In this document: in pieces, positions 29,093 through 36,270 of the stretch | Numbering within the stretch: position 1 is the stretch's first letter | Layout: every line of letters starts with the position of its first letter | From: JAXLWB01 sp046328715 | Lineage (GTDB): Bacteria; Chloroflexota; Anaerolineae; Caldilineales; Caldilineaceae | Length of the DNA stretch: 64,000 nt | Reading direction: 5' to 3' | Assembly (NCBI GenBank): GCA_046328715.1 | Contig: JAXLWB010000021.1 | Location: 90,272 to 154,271 of the forward strand | Made by a program: the position numbers and the translations under genes | The notes under the pieces: generated by a model | The model's input: only the letters and a program-made list of their open reading frames with translations | Told to the model about the DNA's origin: nothing | The model's database searches: none

Positions 29093-29654
29093 CGCGCTGT
29101 AGTGGCGCGATGCGCGCTCAGATCGATGATGATACCGCGCCGTAGTTGCGTAGCTGTACGCTCAGATCGATGGTGGTACCGCACCGTGGTGGCGCGGCTG
29201 CACGCTCAGATCGATAATGGGGACGCACCGTGGTGGCGCAGTTGTACGCTCAGATTGATGGTGGTAACGCGCCATGGTGGCGCGGTTGCGCGCTCAGATC
29301 GATGATGGTGACGCGCCGTAGTGGCGCAGTTGTACTCCCAGAGCAAAATTCTATCGCGCCGTAGTGGCACAGTCATACTCTCAGCTCGATGATGCTATCG
29401 AGCCGTAGTGGCGCGGTTGCATGCACAGATCGATGGTGGTAGCGCGCCGTGGTGGCGCAGTTGTACTCCAAAAGCGAAATTCTATCGCGCCGTAGTGGCA
29501 CAGTCGTACTCTCAGATCGATGATGCTATCGCGCCATGGTGGCGCGGTTGCGCGTTCAGATCGATGGTGGTAATGCGCCGTGATGGCGCGGTTGCGCGCT
29601 TAGATCGGTGGTGGTAACGCGCCATAGTGGCGCGGTTGCGCGCTCAGATCATTG
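29093..29654. repeat. Tandem array of 13 units of about 44 nt
   Basis: The unit is CGCGCCGTAGTGGCGC, then a GGTTGCGCGCTCAG piece, then ATCGATGATGGTAA. The GCGCC/GGCGC part forms a small hairpin and ATCGAT is a palindrome. Units 6, 7, 8 are more like units 9, 10, 11 than their neighbours (two contain AAATTCTAT), showing a higher-order triplet duplication of about 131 nt. There is no unique sequence between units, so it is not CRISPR. Function unknown: candidates are protein-binding iteron-like sites or a simple minisatellite. Confidence 0.85.
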
Positions 29655-29978
29655 CACTCCCTCTCATTAGGAAAAGTTCTCTTCCTTCCCTCCTCATCAT
29701 TGCTGAGAAAGTTCAGTAGAAGATCGGATGCCATCGCTCTCTCGATTGACTATACTTGCGTGTGTAGTAGGGCAGTCAGCAGCGGTGTAGTGGAACGGTG
29801 GAACGGTGCCACTACGCTCCTGTCCGACTGACTTACGAATGTAGAATCGTCCCGTTCCACGCAAACCGTTCGCAGTCTATCGTTTTCTGTTTCATCGGGA
29901 ACCGTGCACGCGGTGTGTTTTACACACTGAGGATCCTAGCTCGATGTGACTCCATTCCATGCTGGAGGATCATCGAAC

Positions 29979-30158
29979 ATGAACACAGGTCACATTTTTA
30001 CAACTTCAACTCGTCAGGCAGTCGTCGCTTTGTTGGTTGCCACCCTGTTGGCACTTTCGGCAGTGGTCGCTCAGAACCATTTGAGCGCACTGACAGGCAT
30101 CGGCTCGGCTTCGGTCGCACATGCCTGTCAAGGCTCGGGGGGAACTGGTGCGTGTTAG
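29979..30158 (+). CDS. 59-residue secreted peptide with a Cys-bounded C-terminus
   Basis: The ATG at 29979 follows GGAGG by 10 nt. The sequence is a short polar N-terminus, a hydrophobic helix (AVVALLVATLLALSAVV), a spacer, and the end SVAHACQGSGGTGAC. A signal peptidase cut after AHA would release the decapeptide CQGSGGTGAC, whose terminal cysteines could form a ring by disulphide. If a larger part remains it may be a tiny secreted factor. No modification enzymes are encoded nearby. Annotation pipelines may miss it because of its size. Confidence 0.55.
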   Translation: MNTGHIFTTSTRQAVVALLVATLLALSAVVAQNHLSALTGIGSASVAHACQGSGGTGAC

Positions 30159-30199
30159 TGTAGGTGGCAAGTTGAATCACTCGTCACTCGTAACTGCTA

Positions 30200-30323
30200 A
30201 GAGACCGTCTGAAAAGTCGTCGTAGAGGCGGTTCGCAACCGCCGATCCTTTTGCCCACGCAAGACCGGCGGTTTGCGAACCGCCGCTACATAGCCTTGAA
30301 TTGTACCTTTTCAGACAGTTTCT
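30200..30323. repeat. Nested inverted-repeat element (MITE-like)
   Basis: Terminal inverted repeats at 30200-30216 and 30307-30323 match at 15 of 17 positions (AGA-AC-GTCTGAAAAG). Inside them, GCGGTTCGCAACCGCC and GGCGGTTTGCGAACCGC form another pair. No transposase is present. Related inner sequence lies at 25428-25512 and related ends at 33315. Confidence 0.7.
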
Positions 30324-30360
30324 AAGAATTAACCATGGTGACTGTATCTGGAAGAAGATT

Positions 30361-30451
30361 TGTCATTCTGAGGAGCGGCTGTTTGCGACGAAGAATCTTG
30401 GTTGGACAACGAAGGATTCTTCGCTCAAAAAAGCCTTCGCTCAGAATGACA
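30361..30451. repeat. REP-like hairpin (TGTCATTCTGAG / CTCAGAATGACA)
   Basis: 12-bp perfect ends at 30361-30372 and 30440-30451, with GAAGAATCTT and AAGGATTCTTC arms inside. It is a common type of bacterial interspersed palindrome, lying just after the end of the TPR gene. Confidence 0.75.
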
Positions 30452-30509
30452 GGCTATCTCACAGGTTTCTTGCCGGACCCAACACTCGTAACTTGCCACT
30501 TGCCACCTG

Positions 30510-31736
30510 CTACCCTTCATCGTCATCTAGACTGCGTCTGGCTGCTTCCAGATGCAGCGCAAGCGAGGCCGCTAACTCCGTATAGTTGGGGTGGTTGTAG
30601 ATCAGGGGCAAATCGCGGATTGCCCCTTCCAGAACTACAAGCGCCTTCTTCGCCTCATGATTCTGGGTGTAGGCGTCCCCCAATCCGTCCATTGCGTTTA
30701 GACGCCAAAAGTCAGCTTTGAGGACAATCGCCAGCTTTACGCTGGCCTCAAAGGCATGGCTTGCGGCGGCTGGATTGCCCAGGCGTAGCAGCGCCAGCCC
30801 CACGTCCGTCTGAATGAGCGACAACCTGAACTTGTCATCCAGTTCCTGGTAGATGGGGATGGCCCAGCGGTAACAGTGCAAGGCTTCCTGCGCTTCCCCC
30901 AGTTGGATGTGTGCCTCGCCCCAATTGAAATATGCGTGGGCCAGGTGATAGCTATCGCCTACCTCTTCCATCAACGCCGCCGCTTGTTGAAAGTAGGGAA
31001 TGGCCGCTTGGTACTGCTTTTGGCGGTTGAGCACCAGGCCCAAATTATGCAGACCCCAGGCCATGCGTCGCTGGTCGCCCTGCTGCTGCAAGCGAGTGAG
31101 TGCAAGTCGATAATATTGTTCGGCGGTGGGATAGTCAGCTTGATTGAGCGCAATCGTGCCGAGCACACGATAGCAGTTGCTGACCTCTGGGTCCTGCGCT
31201 TCATCTGAGCTGTGGGCGAGCAGCAGGTACAGAGCCTGTTGCACACTGGCCGTGGCGCTGGCATAGTCACCTTGCAATTGTTCAACCCAGGCCCGTTCCG
31301 CCAGGGCAACCGCTTGTTTGCGCAGGTTGCCCTCTTCGCTAAAGTTGTCGACAGCGGCGTTGGCATAGTGCCAGGCCGTCGCAAATTCACCCAACAGTCG
31401 ATAGAGCAGGCTGTTGTGATATTGGAGTAGAGCGAGGGAGGAGCGATCGGCTCGCCGTTGGCAAATTTTGATCGCCCACTCCAGGTACTCGATCCAATCG
31501 CGCCGCTCGCCCTTCATCTCCATCAGCGGTGTAGCCAGTAACAGCAGTTGGCGCGCAACATCCCAGGCGCGTTCCAACCTGAGTGCATAGCCAAGGATGC
31601 TCTTGATCTGCTCCTGCTCGGCGGTTTCGAGTTGTGCCCCGCTTGCCTGCACCATGTCCAGCGTACAGCGCGCCGTCTGTACAATCAAATCCCGAAAGCC
31701 ATCGTCGCCCTCATTCCCGCCATTATGCTGGCTCAT
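30510..31736 (-). CDS. TPR-repeat protein, partner of the adjacent STAND NTPase
   Basis: 408 residues from the ATG at 31736 (GGGGAG 6 nt upstream); an earlier ATG at 31763 lacks such a site. Nearly the whole protein is helical tetratricopeptide repeats: examples start AWHYANAAVDNF, AEQYYRLALTRLQQQG, AAIPYFQQAAALMEEVG and ALHCYRWAIPIYQELD. It has no enzymatic motif. The start overlaps the end of the upstream NTPase gene by 14 nt, so the two are translationally coupled. In single-chain STAND proteins the TPRs are the sensor fused after the NTPase; here the sensor is a separate protein, presumably bound to it. Confidence 0.8.
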   Translation of the reverse strand: MSQHNGGNEGDDGFRDLIVQTARCTLDMVQASGAQLETAEQEQIKSILGYALRLERAWDVARQLLLLATPLMEMKGERRDWIEYLEWAIKICQRRADRSSLALLQYHNSLLYRLLGEFATAWHYANAAVDNFSEEGNLRKQAVALAERAWVEQLQGDYASATASVQQALYLLLAHSSDEAQDPEVSNCYRVLGTIALNQADYPTAEQYYRLALTRLQQQGDQRRMAWGLHNLGLVLNRQKQYQAAIPYFQQAAALMEEVGDSYHLAHAYFNWGEAHIQLGEAQEALHCYRWAIPIYQELDDKFRLSLIQTDVGLALLRLGNPAAASHAFEASVKLAIVLKADFWRLNAMDGLGDAYTQNHEAKKALVVLEGAIRDLPLIYNHPNYTELAASLALHLEAARRSLDDDEG

Positions 31737-33144
31737 CTTGATCTCCCCTGTCCCATTTGCCAATCTCTTTTTCCAGGAAAGTACGTGTGAGGGGATGGAT
31801 CGAGTAGGTACGCAGCATCAAGTCACCATGGACGTCCACTAAGTTCATACGGGCGAGGGTGTGCAGGGCGTTGCGCACCTCATGGGGCTGCTGCTGGTTG
31901 ACCTTGGCCAATAGATCAACCGTGGCCAGCGGTGCAACCACCAGCGCCAACGAGAGCCACACTTGGCGGCTGGTTTTGTTGAGCAGGGTATAGGCATGGC
32001 GATAGATATAGGTGTAGAGATTCTCAACAGCATCTCCTTGCCCCTCGTGCAGATCGTTCAAGATATTGTCAATCGTATCTACGTCGAGCAAGCCTATCAC
32101 CAGACGTAAGGCCAGCGGATTGCCGCCTACCGTTTCAAAGATCGGGCGCAACACGGTATCGCTGCTATCAAGTATGCCAGGAAAGTGGCGCAACTCGATC
32201 TCGTTGCGCATCAGTTGCAGCGCGTCCTCCTCGCTGAGCAACGGCACCCGAAAGTGATAGATGTTCGACTCGCCGCCCAACCCGCTACGCGAGGTTAGTA
32301 AAAAGCGCGAGGGGTTGCAGATGCGCTGGAGCAGCGGCAGCAACGTCTCCAGATCAAGCACCGTCTCCAGGTTGTCGACCACGATCAGATGGGGCGTCTC
32401 TTTTAAACGCTCTTGGAGCCAGCCCAGTTTGCGCTCGAAGATCAGGCTACAGAGGCTGCTATCCTGCTCGCTCAACTGTGCCACCAATCGATCGACCAGG
32501 GCCTCGGTGGTGAGTGCCGGTTGTGGGCGCTGGCGCAGCGAACCATTCAAATCCAGGCGGGTGTGGCGGGCTGTCACCCAAGCAAAATCCTCATAGTTGG
32601 AGAGGCCGATCATGTGCTCCATCAACACCTGGGCCAATGCTGTCTTGCCGATGCCACCTACGCCTTCTAAGGCGATCAGCCAGGGCGATTCTTCATCTGA
32701 GAGCAGCTTGACCAGCTTCACCATGTGCGCATCCACGCCAAAGAGCATGGGATTGGTCGACGCTTCTAGACGCAGGCGAAAACGGCGTTCCAACTGGGTT
32801 CGTGCCGCCCGCTCTTGCTCTTCCAGCCGGCCTGCGATCCAATCGATGCCCATTGCCTGGAATTTGTAGAGCGTCTGTTCGGCAATCGCTAGCTGTTGCG
32901 CTACCTTGGCCACCGACTGATCGGCCCAAAAGCGCAACTGCAAGATCTGAGCCTGTGTGGGGTGATGCAGTGCCAACTCTTGGATCAACGCTTGGATTGT
33001 CTCCCGAACTGCATGTTGCAGCGCACTTGGGTTGGATGAATGGAGCGCCCGAAACTGATAGAGTTGGCAAAGGGGCGTATGGTATGCCTCGTCCTGCCAG
33101 TTGCGCAACAACTCATGTAGCAATTCACGGATGGTAGGTGCCAT
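31723..33144 (-). CDS. STAND (NB-ARC-like) signalling NTPase with N-terminal HTH-like region
   Basis: 473 residues from the ATG at 33144. Residues about 60-105 look like a sigma-region-4-type helix-turn-helix (SVAKVAQQLAIAEQTLYKF). The P-loop is GVGGIGKT (161-168), Walker B is HLIVVDNLE, sensor 1 is RFLLTSR, and GNPLALRL is the GxP motif of NB-ARC ATPases; a winged-helix region follows. STAND proteins act as ligand-triggered oligomerising switches in regulation or abortive-infection defence. The separate TPR protein downstream probably supplies the sensing surface. With a CRISPR locus 2 kb away a defence role is possible, but a transcriptional role is equally compatible with the HTH. Confidence 0.8.
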   Translation of the reverse strand: MAPTIRELLHELLRNWQDEAYHTPLCQLYQFRALHSSNPSALQHAVRETIQALIQELALHHPTQAQILQLRFWADQSVAKVAQQLAIAEQTLYKFQAMGIDWIAGRLEEQERAARTQLERRFRLRLEASTNPMLFGVDAHMVKLVKLLSDEESPWLIALEGVGGIGKTALAQVLMEHMIGLSNYEDFAWVTARHTRLDLNGSLRQRPQPALTTEALVDRLVAQLSEQDSSLCSLIFERKLGWLQERLKETPHLIVVDNLETVLDLETLLPLLQRICNPSRFLLTSRSGLGGESNIYHFRVPLLSEEDALQLMRNEIELRHFPGILDSSDTVLRPIFETVGGNPLALRLVIGLLDVDTIDNILNDLHEGQGDAVENLYTYIYRHAYTLLNKTSRQVWLSLALVVAPLATVDLLAKVNQQQPHEVRNALHTLARMNLVDVHGDLMLRTYSIHPLTRTFLEKEIGKWDRGDQDEPA

Positions 33145-33192
33145 AGGTGTAGGTTGAAGATGCAGGGTGCCATTTGGATGTTGTAGAGCTGT

Positions 33193-33238
33193 CCGTGTCG
33201 GCGTACAAGCTCCTTGCTGACGTGCAGGGTTCTGACAC
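33193..33238. repeat. Partial copy of the 58-62-bp repeat family
   Basis: GTCGGCGTACAAGCTCCTTGCTGACGTGCAGGGTTCTGAC matches the array unit at 19338 with several substitutions. It lies upstream of the STAND gene. Confidence 0.6.
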
Positions 33239-33314
33239 CCCACTCGCCATTTTCCCCAATCATAGACGAAGTTCCCATTTCTGATCAAAGCGCACAATCT
33301 CTCTGTGTGCCGCA

Positions 33315-33535
33315 GAAGCTGTCTAAAAAGCACACCTGGTAGGTTTGATTGAAGTACGAACCAGGCTATCTGTGCATAGTTGAGTCTGCTGACCGGTTAA
33401 ACCTGCCAGGTGTATGCGAATCCATCGACTTTCGAAGCTGTCTAAAAAGCACACCTGGTAGGTTTGATTGAAGTGCGAACCAGGCTATCTGTGCATAGTT
33501 GAGTCTGCTGACCGGTTAAACCTGCCAGGTGTATG
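33315..33535. repeat. Duplicated 102-nt palindromic element
   Basis: Two copies (33315-33416 and 33434-33535) differ at one seen position and are separated by 17 nt. Each carries CACACCTGGTAGGTTT near its start and AAACCTGCCAGGTGTAT at its end as inverted repeats. A recent tandem duplication of a non-coding mobile or REP-type element is the simplest reading. Confidence 0.8.
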
Positions 33536-33651
33536 ATCCGACGAGAGCGCGAGGAGAGTTTTTGGAGAGTTTTACGCATTTTTATAGAGGTTACTGCGCG
33601 GCAAAAGCGCGATACTAGACGCACAGAGAGAGGATCCAAAAGGAAGCTTGC

Positions 33652-33984
33652 ATGGCCGACGATACAGAGACAATACACCAACTTGGCAACTTTATCCAGC
33701 GGCGAGCACTGGGTGCATTAGTACGTCAATGGCTGGAACTACAAGAGCCGGAGCAGATCGCCGCCATGAATCTCTATTGCCGCCAATCCTCCGCCACCGA
33801 GATCGAAAGCATGGCAACGACCTTGCTGCATGTGGCTGCCGGTTATCCAAACAGTGATGTACGTAGAAAGCTGGTGCGTGCTTATGCCCTTTTTATGCGC
33901 GGTGTCGATGAAGAGGGCGTGGATGCTGGCACGACGGGTGAAACAATCGACATCCCAATCGACTTGGCTGGCGAAGACGAGTAA
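33652..33984 (+). CDS. Small acidic helical protein of unknown function
   Basis: 110 residues; AAAGGAAGC lies just before the ATG. It is helical and acidic at the end (PIDLAGEDE), with no recognised family. Its last 103 nt overlap the 3' end of the oppositely transcribed csx3-fusion gene. The Csx3 domain of that gene ends before the overlap, so both reading frames can be real. Position at the edge of the CRISPR locus suggests an accessory role, but nothing in the sequence proves this. Confidence 0.6.
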   Translation: MADDTETIHQLGNFIQRRALGALVRQWLELQEPEQIAAMNLYCRQSSATEIESMATTLLHVAAGYPNSDVRRKLVRAYALFMRGVDEEGVDAGTTGETIDIPIDLAGEDE

Positions 33985-35114
33985 ACAATGATCGCTGTGC
34001 CCTCATTCGGATAATAGACTGCGACCCAGGGCTGCTGTTTGGCATAGGCGATGGCCAGCCCACTTTGCAGCCAGAACGGACCACGACAGCTCAACACCAC
34101 CCCTTTCTGGGGATCGACGATTGGCGCGGTGGTCGTGAACATCTCTTCGTAGGCAAGATAGTGTTCGCCCAGTTGCCAATGAACCGTGGTGTACTCCTCT
34201 GTTACAACGGTTTGCCAACTTCCTGGGCCCACTGTGGGGGCAACAGACAGCGCAATCGAAACCGGTTTCACCCAACTCAAGCGCGCATCAAAAAGATGAA
34301 AGGGGCCTGGCTGGGCCTGGATTGCGACAGCGCAGTATAACCAAGCGGGTCCTCGACCATAGAGCGCGATCTCGCCGTGTGCCGGCACTTGCTCCAGGAA
34401 CTGGGGTAATTGATCAACCTGCCAGCGATATGTATCCTGATCCCAGCCCAGGTTGCGCTCCAGGCGATCCACTTCGACCACGTGCGCACAGGGGGCGGCG
34501 GCCAGGTGGGTTTTGCGTTGAAATTCGAGCGAGGGGTGGAAAAGGTGGGCGAGCCTGCTGACCAGGGCGCTGCAAACGCTTCCCTGGATCCGGTGCCCAC
34601 GCTCCAACCCGCCGATGATGGCAGCAAAGAGTTCATCGGTTGAACCAAGTTGATCCGGCTGATCCAATTGCGAATGGAGTTCAGCAATAATCTCGATGGC
34701 GCAGCCGGCTGTGGCATTGATGCGCTGGATCATCTGGCGCCAAATGGCTAATTTCTCGATGTCGGCGGCAATCAGAATGGCATGGGTACAATGGGTAAAG
34801 ATGACTTCTTGTTCAGGAGTCGGTTTGCCGCCGACATCGACCAACAGCGGCAAGTGCCTATTTTGCAGTCCCTGGCAAACCCGCTCGACATATAAGGGGC
34901 TAAATTGACCCTTCTGGCGAATCAAGTTGATGGTTGCTGGGTGCGCCTCATGTGAGAAGTCGCCTTCCCCGTCCGGGCAGGCGCGTAGCACATAGTGATC
35001 GATCTGCATGTCCCGTAGCGATTGGGTGAGGCCGTACGTCAAAACTGACTTGCCGCTGTGCGGTGGTCCTCCGATCAAAACGGCCGGGAAGGGATTGGGG
35101 TCAGAACGATTCAT
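33882..35114 (-). CDS. csx3: P-loop ATPase/kinase-like domain fused to two Csx3 domains
   Basis: 410 residues. Residues 11-30 hold a P-loop (IGGPPHSGKS) and LLVDVGGKP resembles a Walker B region. At 246-290 there is a first Csx3-like unit (GEIALYGRGPAWLYCAVA). At about 300-378 there is a second, fuller one: VDPQKGVVLSCRGPFWL and WVAVYYPN match by eye the archaeal Csx3 pattern of DxxKGVVxSGRGPxWL and FVAVYDP. Csx3 proteins bind or degrade cyclic tetra-adenylate, the type III CRISPR second messenger, so this protein may switch the signal off; the ATPase part could use or sense nucleotides. The tail after residue 380 is low-complexity and overlaps the convergent gene. It is divergent, by 26 nt, from the CARF-HTH regulator. 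AAAGGAG supports the start. Confidence 0.8.
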   Translation of the reverse strand: MNRSDPNPFPAVLIGGPPHSGKSVLTYGLTQSLRDMQIDHYVLRACPDGEGDFSHEAHPATINLIRQKGQFSPLYVERVCQGLQNRHLPLLVDVGGKPTPEQEVIFTHCTHAILIAADIEKLAIWRQMIQRINATAGCAIEIIAELHSQLDQPDQLGSTDELFAAIIGGLERGHRIQGSVCSALVSRLAHLFHPSLEFQRKTHLAAAPCAHVVEVDRLERNLGWDQDTYRWQVDQLPQFLEQVPAHGEIALYGRGPAWLYCAVAIQAQPGPFHLFDARLSWVKPVSIALSVAPTVGPGSWQTVVTEEYTTVHWQLGEHYLAYEEMFTTTAPIVDPQKGVVLSCRGPFWLQSGLAIAYAKQQPWVAVYYPNEGTAIIVYSSSPAKSIGMSIVSPVVPASTPSSSTPRIKRA

Positions 35115-35140
35115 TTAGAACTCCTTTTAAGAGAGTAGCT
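35115..35140. promoter_or_regulatory. 26-nt divergent gap between csx3 fusion and CARF-HTH gene
   Basis: The gap holds only the two ribosome sites (AAAGGAG leftward; AAGAGAG rightward). Promoters must therefore lie inside the opposite genes, so transcription of the two is likely interlocked. Confidence 0.5.
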
Positions 35141-36004
35141 ATGAGTGTCAAAAATGTATTGATCGCCACCCTCGGCGCGCAGCCGCAAGTGGTCACCTTT
35201 GCCCTGGATGCACTGTTGGCGCGCAATGAACGTGTGGATGAGACCATTGTGCTGCATGTCACCCAGAGCGGCAGCCAGCAAGCGCTGCGCAAGCTCCAAC
35301 AAGAATTCAGCAACGAACACTATGCTGGGCACCGCTGTTCGCTGCGTGCGCATGCGCTCTACAACGGTAGCCAACGCATCGAAGACATTCAGGATGAGAG
35401 CGCCGCCGAGGCTGTGTTGCAACAGGTGCGTACCCTGATTGCGCAATTGAAGCAGCAGAACTGTCGCCTGCATCTCTGCGTCACCGGCGGGCGACGGCTG
35501 ATCAGCTTTATGGTGCTGGCAGCGGCGGCCCTGCTCTGTGACCATCACGACCGCATCTGGCACATGTACACCCCCGACCCGTTGCGTCAGGCTGCCGAAG
35601 GTGGCCGCTTGATGCACGTCCCGCCAGACAGTGCCATCCAACTGATTCAGGTGCCACTCGTCCCCTGGGGTACCTGGTTTCCTGGCTTGCGCGCCATGGC
35701 CCAGACCCCGCAAGAGGCGGTCAGTGTCCAAATGGAATGGCTGCGCAGCGGCGACGATGAGCGCTGCCAACAGGTCTATAGCCGACTCACCGAGCGCGAG
35801 CGCGCAACGCTCGCCGCCTTTGCCCGTGGACTCACACCGCAGCAGGTGGCCGAAGCGCTCACCATCGGTATCAGCACAGTCAACACCTACAAAACCAAGA
35901 TCCTGGATGAATGTCGCAATGCCTGGGGACAGCATGATGGAGCCAGACTCGATTATCACTTCATCGCCAAACACTTCGAACCATTTCTGAGAAGGCGTGG
36001 ATAG
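35141..36004 (+). CDS. CARF-domain (Csx14/NE0113-like) regulator with C-terminal LuxR-type HTH
   Basis: 287 residues. The N-terminal half is a CARF-type Rossmann domain of the NE0113 family: LIATLGAQPQVVTFALDALL for the first strand and helix, and LCVTGGRRLISFMV for the ligand loop. The C-terminal residues about 215-262 are a LuxR/sigma-4-like helix-turn-helix (LTERERATLAAFARGLTPQQ, then ISTVNTYKTKILDE). Such a protein should bind cyclic oligoadenylate made by Cas10 and change transcription, for example of the divergent csx3 fusion or of the effector operon just downstream. It has no nuclease domain. A hairpin at its stop codon probably separates it from the next gene. Confidence 0.8.
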   Translation: MSVKNVLIATLGAQPQVVTFALDALLARNERVDETIVLHVTQSGSQQALRKLQQEFSNEHYAGHRCSLRAHALYNGSQRIEDIQDESAAEAVLQQVRTLIAQLKQQNCRLHLCVTGGRRLISFMVLAAAALLCDHHDRIWHMYTPDPLRQAAEGGRLMHVPPDSAIQLIQVPLVPWGTWFPGLRAMAQTPQEAVSVQMEWLRSGDDERCQQVYSRLTERERATLAAFARGLTPQQVAEALTIGISTVNTYKTKILDECRNAWGQHDGARLDYHFIAKHFEPFLRRRG

Positions 36005-36050
36005 TAAGACAGTGCCACTGTCCTGCTGATCTACTGTCTCACTGTCTTAC
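36004..36050. terminator. Hairpin after the CARF-HTH gene
   Basis: GTAAGACAGT (36004-36013) pairs with ACTGTCTTAC (36041-36050), with an inner GACAGTGCCACTGTC palindrome, followed by TCATTTAT. Probable terminator between the regulator and the effector operon. Confidence 0.6.
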
Positions 36051-36130
36051 TCATTTATAGTCAAGCTTACCACAAGTGGGCGAAGCTGAGATCAGAGAAA
36101 GTGAGGAGAAAGTGTAGAGGTTTTGGGGAG

Positions 36131-36157
36131 TAGATTTAGCACAAAGTAGCATATAAT
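36131..36157 (+). promoter_or_regulatory. Possible promoter of the CRISPR effector operon
   Basis: A perfect -10 box TATAAT lies at 36152-36157. The best -35 (TAGATT, 36131) is weak and only 15 nt away, so activation by a regulator would be expected. It is 114 nt upstream of the Card1-like gene. AT-rich sequence follows to the ATG. Confidence 0.35.
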
Positions 36158-36270
36158 GACATAGACATCAGACTAATAAAGATAATCTTACAATCAAATC
36201 TTGCTTCCGTTAAGAGTGTATGTTTTTCTAAAGGGAGAAACGCACTCCTAACCTGATCACCATATCGAAT

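Noticed and set aside
29048..29617. Short ORFs inside the 44-nt array
   Set aside because: The repeats open the frame by chance; the translated repeats shift frame between copies and have no start signals.
29093..29654. Possible CRISPR array (regular 44-nt periodicity)
   Set aside because: The whole unit is repeated with scattered substitutions; no unique spacers alternate with a fixed repeat.
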